NCBI GenBank assembly: GCA_019748175.1
Contig: JAIEPX010000013.1
Coordinates: 1-40,473 of the forward strand
Length of the DNA: 40,473 bases
Direction: 5' to 3'
Source of the DNA: Gammaproteobacteria bacterium
Lineage (GTDB): Bacteria > Pseudomonadota > Gammaproteobacteria > JAIEPX01
Position numbers and translations under genes: made by a program. Under the pieces are notes generated by a model, which made no database searches, was not told the origin of the DNA, and saw nothing but the letters and a program-made list of their open reading frames with translations. Numbering within the stretch: position 1 is the first letter of the stretch; every line of letters starts with the position of its first letter. Positions 13,993 through 23,100 of this stretch are shown in pieces.

Positions 13993-16959
13993 ATGGCTTT
14001 AGAGAAAATTAAACATCACCCAGATTATAAAGATTCAGAACAAGTAATCAATTTTCTACTCAAAGAACTAGAGGGCCTTTTAGGGTCACCTGATGTTTTA
14101 ATAGAGGGGCAAAAACCTCAGCCCTATGCCGAAATGTTTTTAGATGCATTTCAGGCCAATATCACGTACCCAGCTCAAGTTGCCCGATTACTCGTTCGTT
14201 TGAGGTCAGTGCATTCCCAATACGCTGATGAAGAATTCGTGACAGCAGCAGCAATTTTGGGAAAAGCAGATGATGGTTTAACAAGTTCTGACCATAAGAT
14301 TTATACTATGCCTTTAGTTTTTATTAGAGATCATGTGTACTCATGCCAAACACTCATCAATAAGTTTGGTTTTTGTTCCTTTGTTGGGATCTCAGAAATT
14401 GCTGCGATGGATAAGAAAGCATTTGAAGGCTTCGAACAAACATTGACTAAAAATAAAGGGCTTCAGGAAAATGTCAAAGCTTGTTTACAACTCAATAAAG
14501 ACCCCAATACTAATCTTAATCAATTGCGCCGTTTTTTCCAATTACCAACACTTTTGCCTAAAGATATTCTCTATCCTGGTACAGATTCTGTTGAAAATCT
14601 CTCTCCCGAAGATTTCTATACGCCTCAACAAGACGACATATATTTAGGGCTGCAACTACTTCATGAGAACGCAAGCTTTAAAGGTAGCTGGAATTTTGAA
14701 AGAAATGGCATTCTATACTGTTTGTTGCCTACGGTATTTACAGTTACTTTTAGGGATAATGAACCTGATTTTACTGAGCAATTTGTTGCTATGGGAAAAA
14801 CACTGTGTTCTTTACTTAAAGATCAATCGTGTGGAGATAAAGTACGACCATTAATAGCGGGAATGTTGTTAGTTGATAATAATCATTGCATTAACTTCTT
14901 CTTATCACCTAATCACAAGAAAGGCACTGTCGATGTATTTCTCCTTGATCCCAGTGCAGAAAATAAACAGGGTACAAAAAATCAGAAAGAGTTATTTTAT
15001 TCTCGAGTCTTTCTACATTTACTCAGTGGTCTATATAAAGAGAATCAGATACTACGACATTCGTGTTTAGTGAGCCAACAACTACAAGAGCGAGATTGTG
15101 TATTTTTGAGTCTACAAAATTTAGAAGATGTTTCTCAAAGACCGGGAATATTTTTTATCGATGACCATGAGAATTTGAGATTTAATGCTTCGAAATTAAC
15201 GGTTAATGGAAATGCAAGCCAAGGTTGTGACCAAAATAATGATTGCTACTATGCCTCATCTCTTAAATCAGATACCCATAGAGTAAGGGAAGAGTGGGCG
15301 ACACGGTTTCGTGATAAAGCAGAAGTCACTATTTACGAATTAAATGGAGAACCAACATTACAGAAATTGGTGATAGATTCTTTCAAGCAAAATCCATATA
15401 GCTATGTTCGTAATATACAAGAATTTTACAAAGAATATTTCCAACAGAAACTACGAGATGCATTATATATAGCCATTAGCAACTTAAGCATTGGTAACTA
15501 TATGGAAAAATGTGCATCAGCATTTTCAGATAGCTTACAAGTACCGACCCTCGAGAGTTTTAGAGAATCTTCAAATCACTTAAGGGCCCCAGTATTGTTA
15601 GGCAATACAACTTTTACAAACAGAAATCTTACACTTGCTCAGATCGAAAAAGAAATGGGAAGACCGCTAGAAGACTTGGTTTGTGACTTTGTTACAGATG
15701 CATTAAATGTAGAATGTCTTGAGGCCATAGCCACACATTTTCTAGTTTTTAAAGCCAACTATGAATGGCCTGCTGATGCAGAGACTCATGAGCGAATCTA
15801 TGAAGATTTTCTAAATCAAAAACTTTCGGCCTTTTTTGCGTTACCAGGCGCTAAGCCAAGAAAAGAAGTGCTCGCTGATCTTAAGAGTCGATTTGATAAA
15901 CAAGCCAAAGAAGATCTCCTAAATAACTTTAAGGGCTTAGACGCGATATTAGCCAATATAAGTCAATCTAAATCATTAGATGAGTTACTATTATGGTTAG
16001 ATAATCCTCATCTGCTAATTCAAGCTCCTCATAATGGAAAATTAATAGCATCTTTATTGAAAAATCTATTAGAAAAGGCCACGTTAAGGCAAATTAATAT
16101 TTTAGTAAGGGATGCGCTAAATCTAACATTCGACAATTTGAGTCAAAAGAGGTCATTAAGGGATTTTATAGAGTTTGGGCCAAATCAGTGGCGAGCAGCA
16201 GTATTAAGTGCAGAGGCATTAAGGGTGGTGCGTAAAATTGTCCCAGAAGATAAACTCTTGGCTAAGGTCGATGTTTTTTATAATGCACGAGTTGAACGTT
16301 TAATGTGCGATGCAGTTGATGATTTGGTTCACACTGAGAAATTTAATTTAGCCAGGTTTCACAAAGTAAATAATAAGTCCACGACTAGAATTTTAGCTCT
16401 TTTTGACTCAGCAGTATTAAAATTAAAGAAAGGTGAAAAATCGAATTATGACGAACAATATTTTCAGAAATTCATGAGTAAATTTCATGAGAAATTAAAT
16501 GTTCCTTGCAGATTGTTTGAAGATGTTAGCGTAGATTTTACAGAGTTATTTGAATTTGTTAATTTTTTGAGAACAAAAGTGGGCTCCGAATCTCAGTCTG
16601 TTAACTGCTTTATGGATCAATTAAGGCAACATGGCGAGCATATCGATTTGTTGCGAAAAAAATCTACCTTCAAGCTAGATGATTTTGTAAGTAAATTCTC
16701 TGGTTCTCGAGCTTTGGCTATTGAAGAGTTCAAGATGATGTTAATAGGTTTGAAACTAACCTTCAATAAAGGAAGTCAAGCTTTTCAAGATTTAATGAGA
16801 GAGCTAGTTTTAAGCGATGAGTTCAAGCGATTCAATAAAGATGGAAAATCAAAGTTGCAATTGAAAGAAATCATAGAGAAAACACTTGGTAACGTTGCTG
16901 AAGCGGGCCAAAAAGACCATAAGGATCCTGAAGAATCTTCTGGCTGTGTAATATTCTAA
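13993..16959 (+). CDS. Large Ulp1/YopJ-like cysteine protease with C-terminal CaaX box (putative effector)
   Basis: This 988-residue protein has no signal peptide. Residues about 285-385 show the order of a clan CE peptidase (Ulp1/SENP/YopJ type): His in VDNNHCINFFLS (H298), Asp in DVFLLDPS (D319), then QQLQERDCVFL with a candidate oxyanion Gln and nucleophile C369. The remaining ~600 residues are helical with no family I recognise. The last four residues are CVIF, a CaaX prenylation motif that has no use in a bacterium but is used by several Legionella effectors to reach host membranes. I chose ATG 13993 because GAGGAAAA lies just upstream; the frame also opens at ATG 13960. A PmrA-box-like site is upstream. 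The protease assignment is moderate; substrate (ubiquitin, SUMO, NEDD8 or acetylation targets) is unknown. Confidence 0.6.
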   Translation: MALEKIKHHPDYKDSEQVINFLLKELEGLLGSPDVLIEGQKPQPYAEMFLDAFQANITYPAQVARLLVRLRSVHSQYADEEFVTAAAILGKADDGLTSSDHKIYTMPLVFIRDHVYSCQTLINKFGFCSFVGISEIAAMDKKAFEGFEQTLTKNKGLQENVKACLQLNKDPNTNLNQLRRFFQLPTLLPKDILYPGTDSVENLSPEDFYTPQQDDIYLGLQLLHENASFKGSWNFERNGILYCLLPTVFTVTFRDNEPDFTEQFVAMGKTLCSLLKDQSCGDKVRPLIAGMLLVDNNHCINFFLSPNHKKGTVDVFLLDPSAENKQGTKNQKELFYSRVFLHLLSGLYKENQILRHSCLVSQQLQERDCVFLSLQNLEDVSQRPGIFFIDDHENLRFNASKLTVNGNASQGCDQNNDCYYASSLKSDTHRVREEWATRFRDKAEVTIYELNGEPTLQKLVIDSFKQNPYSYVRNIQEFYKEYFQQKLRDALYIAISNLSIGNYMEKCASAFSDSLQVPTLESFRESSNHLRAPVLLGNTTFTNRNLTLAQIEKEMGRPLEDLVCDFVTDALNVECLEAIATHFLVFKANYEWPADAETHERIYEDFLNQKLSAFFALPGAKPRKEVLADLKSRFDKQAKEDLLNNFKGLDAILANISQSKSLDELLLWLDNPHLLIQAPHNGKLIASLLKNLLEKATLRQINILVRDALNLTFDNLSQKRSLRDFIEFGPNQWRAAVLSAEALRVVRKIVPEDKLLAKVDVFYNARVERLMCDAVDDLVHTEKFNLARFHKVNNKSTTRILALFDSAVLKLKKGEKSNYDEQYFQKFMSKFHEKLNVPCRLFEDVSVDFTELFEFVNFLRTKVGSESQSVNCFMDQLRQHGEHIDLLRKKSTFKLDDFVSKFSGSRALAIEEFKMMLIGLKLTFNKGSQAFQDLMRELVLSDEFKRFNKDGKSKLQLKEIIEKTLGNVAEAGQKDHKDPEESSGCVIF

Positions 16960-16969
16960 TCTGCAAAGT

Positions 16970-16993
16970 AAAGGGGTCGAATCTGACCCCTTT
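16970..16993. terminator. Palindrome between convergent genes, probable bidirectional terminator
   Basis: AAAGGGGTC (16970-16978) and GACCCCTTT (16985-16993) form a perfect 9-bp stem with a 6-base loop, located 11 bases after the Ulp-like gene and facing the convergent gene that ends at 17056. It has A/T edges on both sides, as a bidirectional terminator would. The same GGGGTC core recurs near 20189, 24462 and 27224, so it may also be a REP-like repeat unit. Confidence 0.5.
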
Positions 16994-17055
16994 CCCTATT
17001 CAATTTCTCCAAACTAAGCTGATAAGTTATTAAACGAGCAAAACATCTAAAATCC

Positions 17056-18702
17056 TTAAGCGGGAGATGATGAGCTTGCGCGAGGGCCGGGTTTGTTATT
17101 TCTAATTTCCACGAGTTTTTGATGCACCTCAGGATTTTCTCGAATTATTTTTAGGCATCTTCTAATTTGAGACTTATGATAACTTTTCATTGGTGATTTT
17201 GAGAGACAATCTTGAATCCTCTCTATTGAAATTATAAGCTTTCGAGTTGCTTTATCAGGTTTTTCAGGTGCTGAGGTATTTGGCTTTAACCTACGTTCAT
17301 AGGTATAAAATTGTTTCACTTTTGAATACATATCGTTATATAGATCGTTTTTTCTAAATTCAGCAACCGCGTTTTCAAGTTCTTGGCTTTGTATCAAATC
17401 TTTAACTTGATCCTCTTTTTTAAATTCTGTAGCGATAGTCAGTATATCACGAGATTGATTAGTAGCAACGTGAGTTGCAGCTGAATCAGCCTTTTTAAAT
17501 CTATCTTTTAATCGTTTTTTTGTGACCTTGACTTTTTCAGGTTCGGGTCTAGTCAAGGGTTTTCTATTAAATGTATTATCTAGTTGTTTCAATAAAGTTT
17601 CAGCGTGTTCGTATCCTGGTCGGCTAACAAACACTTTTTTATTTTCAGGATTTTTTTCCCAGTCCGCTAAAGTCTGTTTAATAAGGCTGGCTAAATGTTT
17701 CCAATCTTCCTCTGGGATACCTTGAATTCGAGATTCTTTAATGTGGGCAAGTAATAATTCTAATGAATACTCAGGTTTCACACTCAAGGATCCTTTTTTA
17801 TAAGCATTTTCTAGTGCTTCTTTATATTTTGAACACAGTATCAAGAGTGGCTCAATGTAAAGTTGGGTGGCGTCACTGGGTTTAAGGCTTGCATCTAAAT
17901 TTTTTATAAAATTTTCAAAGAAATTTTCCATCAAGATATATTCTTTATAGACTTCGTTAAGCTTAAACGCTTCAAGAGCGAGTTCATGTTCACTTAAACC
18001 GGTGTTGTTAATAAATCCTGGAGTTTGTATTGTGGTTTTAGGTATATCCTCTGATTTGACTTCTGTAATTGGTTTTTTAATAGGTGACCTAACGTCTGCT
18101 TTTTTAAAAATACTGACTTTCTTTTGAGGTTTTGCGTTCATTTTTTCAATGGCTTCAGCTTCTTTCACTGCAGCATCAAAGGCTTCTAACACTAGAGAGG
18201 TATCAATTTTTTCCTGAATAGTGGAGTCAACATAATCACTGACTCTGATTATCACTTCATTGCCCTTCGTAATTTCTTTAAATTCTTTTAAGGATTTCAT
18301 TAACAATGCCAATTTATTGACAGGGGTATCATGTTCTAAATTCCACAGAATTTCCCCACCAATTTTACTTCTCATTTTTGAAAGATCTTGGAATAAGGCA
18401 TGATATTTTTCATCGTCTGGTAATTCATCTCTTAGGGTTTCTATGTTGTCTAAGTAGACTGCTAAGACAGCAATTAAATGTTGGAAATTTTTGGGTAGAG
18501 TCGATTGATTAGATTTTTCATGGCTCTGTATTTGGCTAAGCTCTTTATCTTCTGTCACGCTCTGTTTTTGTTGGGTCTGTTCAAATATTGCGCTTGCAGT
18601 ATCTTTTGGCTTTTGCTTGACCTGAATCTGGATTGGTTTTATTAATTCTTTAATGTTGAATTTTTTTCCCAGATCAGTGAAAAATTGATTTAACCGTTTC
18701 AT
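17056..18702 (-). CDS. Helical protein of unknown function, possible effector
   Basis: I do not recognise this 548-residue protein. It is Lys/Glu-rich and predicted helical throughout, without signal peptide or membrane segment. Three helical blocks of roughly 80-100 residues can be seen (about 70-160, 245-355 and 450-535). They are separated by basic, proline-containing linkers in which FKKAD occurs twice (VSIFKKADVRS and KDRFKKADSAA). The C-terminus is GPRASSSSPA, rich in small residues, a loose feature of Dot/Icm substrates. AGGAGCG sits 7 bases before the ATG. It converges on the Ulp-like protease gene; its location and composition suggest a scaffold or secreted protein, but nothing in the sequence proves it. 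Confidence 0.7.
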   Translation of the reverse strand: MKRLNQFFTDLGKKFNIKELIKPIQIQVKQKPKDTASAIFEQTQQKQSVTEDKELSQIQSHEKSNQSTLPKNFQHLIAVLAVYLDNIETLRDELPDDEKYHALFQDLSKMRSKIGGEILWNLEHDTPVNKLALLMKSLKEFKEITKGNEVIIRVSDYVDSTIQEKIDTSLVLEAFDAAVKEAEAIEKMNAKPQKKVSIFKKADVRSPIKKPITEVKSEDIPKTTIQTPGFINNTGLSEHELALEAFKLNEVYKEYILMENFFENFIKNLDASLKPSDATQLYIEPLLILCSKYKEALENAYKKGSLSVKPEYSLELLLAHIKESRIQGIPEEDWKHLASLIKQTLADWEKNPENKKVFVSRPGYEHAETLLKQLDNTFNRKPLTRPEPEKVKVTKKRLKDRFKKADSAATHVATNQSRDILTIATEFKKEDQVKDLIQSQELENAVAEFRKNDLYNDMYSKVKQFYTYERRLKPNTSAPEKPDKATRKLIISIERIQDCLSKSPMKSYHKSQIRRCLKIIRENPEVHQKLVEIRNNKPGPRASSSSPA

Positions 18703-18794
18703 GATTCGCTCCTATCTACCATACCTACTTACAATTATAGTCTATTCTTGCGGGTCTATACGGGAGCGATCATCTAATTTGGAACTAGTACTGA

Positions 18795-20120
18795 CTAAGG
18801 CTGTTTGTGTATTTGCAGTCTTGACTGCCAAGAATGAGCAATACCAAGGCATTCAGCTTGGCTCAGGGTTTGGAGCTGCTGGCTTTTGAGGAGTTGTTGG
18901 CCTGCAACCCAAACATCCGTCACTTGGTTGCTGTGGCAAGCATAGACGAGCTGAGAGATGGGGTTATAGAGGGGCTGGGTATTGATATGGTTAAGGTCGA
19001 CTGCGATAAAATCGGCTGATTTCCCGGCTTCTAGAGAGCCTATTTCTTGGTCCAAGTGAAGGGCTTTAGCTCCCCCCAAAGTAGCCATTTCCAGGACATC
19101 TGCGGCGCTAGAGGCTGTAGGATCATTAGCAACAATTTTTCCTAAAAATGCGGCTGTTCGCATTTCTCCAAACATATCAAGATCGTTATTGCTGGCGGCT
19201 CCGTCGGTTCCAAGGGCAAGATTTATTCCAGCTTCTCGCAATTTTTGAACGGGACAATATCCACTGGCGAGTTTCAGATTGCTTTCGGGGCAGTGAATCA
19301 CATGCGCGCCCGTTTGCTGCAGGAGTTTAATCTCCTCATCATTCGTTTGAGTCATGTGCACGGCTTGCATTAAAGGAGACAATAAACCGAGATCAGCTAA
19401 TCGTTGCAAGGGGCGTTTACCGAATTCTTGCAGTCCCATATTGATTTCACTGGCCGTCTCATGGACGTGCATATGAATAGGCAGGTTCATCTCATCCGAT
19501 AATGCTTTGATTTTTAATAATATTTTGTCATCGGTGGCGTATGGTGAATGAGGACCAAGGCTAAACTGAATCAGAGAATTCGGTGCTCCTAAACCTAAAC
19601 ATTGTTCAGCTTTTTGAAAGGCTTCTTCAGAGGTTTGAGAGTACGGAGTAGGGACTGACATAATGAGCATTCCGACGCGGGCCCGCATCCCAACTTCAGC
19701 AATCGACTTAGCTATAATTTCAGGGTAAAAATAGTGCTCATTAAAACAGGTTGTTCCGCCTAACAGCATTTCTGCCATCGCAAGTTTCATGCCGTCACGA
19801 ATATAATCGGCATTTATACAAGCTTTTTCTGCCGGCCAAATATGATTTTCTAGCCAATCCATCAGTTTTAAATCGTCGGCTAATCCCCTGAAGAGTGTCA
19901 TTGGGCTATGCGTGTGAGCATTAACGAATCCAGGCAAAACAACGTGGTCAAGCAGTTCGTGAATTTTGTCGGCATGATATTGTTTTTTTGCTTCATATGT
20001 TGGCAAGATCGCAACTATTTGGCCCTTATCAACCGCAATGCTGTAATTTTCATGATAACGATTTTTAGGTACTACAGGAACTACCCAACGAGCATGAATA
20101 AGCATTTCTACGGTCTGCAT
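18795..20120 (-). CDS. mtaD: 5-methylthioadenosine / S-adenosylhomocysteine deaminase
   Basis: This 441-residue protein is an amidohydrolase of the TrzN/SsnA/MtaD group. The metal ligands are seen as H69 and H71 in NAHTHSPMTLFRG, H218 in IHMHVHETASEI and D306 in LGTDGAASNND. The LFRGLADDLKLMDWLE segment is typical of MTA/SAH deaminases, which convert methylthioadenosine to methylthioinosine and SAH to S-inosylhomocysteine. AAGGA lies upstream of the ATG at 20120. The gene sits 78 bases downstream of the giant ankyrin-type gene on the same strand, with a GGGGTCAGATC motif between them. Related guanine/atrazine-type deaminases cannot be fully excluded. Confidence 0.88.
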   Translation of the reverse strand: MQTVEMLIHARWVVPVVPKNRYHENYSIAVDKGQIVAILPTYEAKKQYHADKIHELLDHVVLPGFVNAHTHSPMTLFRGLADDLKLMDWLENHIWPAEKACINADYIRDGMKLAMAEMLLGGTTCFNEHYFYPEIIAKSIAEVGMRARVGMLIMSVPTPYSQTSEEAFQKAEQCLGLGAPNSLIQFSLGPHSPYATDDKILLKIKALSDEMNLPIHMHVHETASEINMGLQEFGKRPLQRLADLGLLSPLMQAVHMTQTNDEEIKLLQQTGAHVIHCPESNLKLASGYCPVQKLREAGINLALGTDGAASNNDLDMFGEMRTAAFLGKIVANDPTASSAADVLEMATLGGAKALHLDQEIGSLEAGKSADFIAVDLNHINTQPLYNPISQLVYACHSNQVTDVWVAGQQLLKSQQLQTLSQAECLGIAHSWQSRLQIHKQP

Positions 20121-20198
20121 AACGATGTCCTTGGTTGAATGTACTCTGCAAACAATATCAGAAGAAAAGAATCTAGGTAAGTAGGTAAGGGGTCAGAT

Positions 20199-23100
20199 CT
20201 AAGTTTTGTTGTGTACAATAGAGAGCATTTCGTCATTAACGTTGTATTCAAATGGCGGTTCATCAGGTGTGTCGCTATTCTTTAGAGCCTGTGCGACATC
20301 CCTCAGAGCGTTATAAATTTCAGTATTATAATCACGTTGGTTAAGCGGTCTAATCTTGAAGAAACTACCAGAAAAAGAACTATTATAGAGTGTATTGAAA
20401 GTCTCTTGCATCTTTTTAAAGGCGCTAATAATGATGGCGTCTTCTGGCAAGGTACCAATGCGAGCAAAATAGTCGTTGAGTAGGGCTAATATTTCTTTAT
20501 GTGTGTTGCTATCTTTTGGATTGTATTTGAGATTATGTTTTTTCGCGAAACTTGAGAAGTTAAGTATCGCTGATTTAACCTTATCCAATACTTGATCTAA
20601 ATTGAACCAACTTGACCGAGAATTGGCTTCAATATACTTTGAAGACAATACAACTAACACATTAATTAAAGTAAAATGCATAACCATTGAGGGCCCTAAT
20701 AAGCGAGCGAGTGAATTACAGCTAGCTCGTCTCCTGTCATCGGTGAGAGAGGTGTATGCCCAAATAGAGTAAAGAGTCCAAAGATGATCTTGGGGAAAAG
20801 TGTAGCTCCATTTAGAGTAGCAAGCCCAATTGTGGACATTTTTGGAAACTTTTATTGTGTCACTGTTTTTTTTGAGTAATGATAGTAGTACTAAAAACAG
20901 ATCGCGTTTAACGGCGGTTAATAAAAGTTCTATAGTTACAGTAAAATTAATGTTTTTTATCAGAAATAGAATATAGGGTGTATTGCTTTTCTCAATAGCA
21001 GTAATAAGTGAACGTTCTTTGACTGCCACTCCAACTAAAGGGCCATTTAACAACATTATGCTCAGTTCTTCATCGCGGGTAGCCACTGCGTATTCAAAAG
21101 CTTGAAAATAAGCGTGAGAGGATAACGCAATGCCGAGTTTATAGAGTGATTTAACGACTGGATCAGGAGTATGAGACTGTGATTTTGGAGAGATTCTTTT
21201 TGAAAATTCATCCTCGGTAACTGATCTCCACTTACAAGAATGAAAACCTTTTGTTGATTCATGACGACGAATAATGCTGTCGACAGTATTAACATTATCA
21301 CTGGTAAGATATTTCACAATGGTACTATAAATTGTTATTCTTACTTGCTGTTGCGAGTCATCTGAGTAATCACAATCTAATAAGTTAAGTGATGAGGTAA
21401 GTAATTCGGATTTTAAATCCGACATTATTATTTCAAATAATAGTGTTAAAGTTTTGAGGATTTCTTTAAGGGAAAGCGATTTAAGGGAATCGAGAATGTG
21501 ATTTTTAATGATATCTAGTCCATCAACAACACGACGGTTTTCTTTACTCATCAAATTGTAGGCATGGCAATATCTCAGTAAACGCAGTTCTCCTACTTGC
21601 TTATTTCCTACAGAAAAAGCTTCGAGTACATGAGCGCATATGCTTTTAATAATATTTGATGTGTCAATTAATGCAGCTTGAACATTATTTTGTTCTAATA
21701 AGTTAATGGTTTTTCGGTTGCTGCGCACATAAGCAAGATCTAGGGCTAGTCTCAATCTTGTTTGAGTACGATCGTCCGGATTACTTTTTTCAAGCTCAAT
21801 TAGCTGTGGGAGGAGTTCATGATAATTGTAGTTAACTGCGTGCAGTAGCGGCGACACAAGCGGGTGGTCGTCGTCTGTCTTCCAATTTCCCCAGGTTGCT
21901 TTAGCGCCCGCCTGCAATAATAATTTAGCTAACTTTGGTAGTTGATGTTCAAGAGCTTTGAGCAATGCGTAACCATAGCCGAGTGTATCTTCAGTATCCG
22001 TTGGGTATCGCGTGAAGAATTCTACTATGCTCCATTTTTCAGATTTAACCTGTTTGTGGAGTTCACGTCGGACATCTTCTGCGGTCATCGTCAACTTAAA
22101 TAATAAATTTGCTTCACGATATCGTTTTTCAATAACTGCGTGTCTAAATGAAGTATTTTCAGTAGGCAGAAATAAAAACCCTTCGAATTCATCATCATGG
22201 TCACAAGATTTTCTAGGCTTCGGCTGCATAATTATTTCAGTCAGAATAACTGCAACTTCTGTGACTACAATCGCAGATAGGTGCGCTTGTAGAATTTCTA
22301 GCCCATCTAAAATGTTAGTGTTATTTTCTGGCAGTAAATTGTATTGGTGACAATATCGTATTAATCGGAATTCTGCGATTTCTCTATTTCCAACAATTAA
22401 GGCCTCATTTATTAGTTTGCAGATACTGACCTCGATGTTTTTAGGGTCTAATGAGACCGGGCTGCAAATTTTCTCGAGTAATGCTATTGCTGTATTGTTT
22501 TTTCTACAGTACGCAAGATCCAGTGCTAGCCAAAGTCGAGCCTGATAAAATTCATTTTGACACTCTTTTTCATGTTCTATCAGATCAGGAAGTAATTCGT
22601 TTAAATCAAAGTTCACCGCATAATATAAAGTTGATAAAAGCTGATGGTTGATATCAGTCTGCTGATTGCGCCAGGTTGATTTGGCGCCGGCTTGTAAGAA
22701 AAATGTGGCCAGTTTTAGCTGCTGATCTTCAAGGGCCTTGAACAATAAATAACCGTTGCCGTATGTATCGAGTGATTCAGAAGTCTCCTTGAGATGGCCG
22801 AATTCTTTTATGCAAAGTGCAATTGAAATCCATGAGCGATTTTTGGCTGCATGCACTAACATCTGATTAAGGTTCATATATTGGAGATGGCGAGGGTTTC
22901 CATTACTTACTAAATGATCGATTAATAATTTACCATCGAATTTTAATTCGGTTTTTAGAGAATTTGTTGCGTTGATGATTTTGTCTGCAATATCAAAAGA
23001 TTCGGCCATAATGAGTTTAGCTATGATAGGATCATTCTGTGCGATCATGCCTTCAGCTAAGAGCGAATCAAATACTCTATCGCGCAGGTTGGCTTGAGTT

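Noticed and set aside
22012..22350. 112-codon plus-strand ORF inside giant gene A
   Set aside because: It is antisense to a continuous paralogue-supported coding frame and shows no motif.
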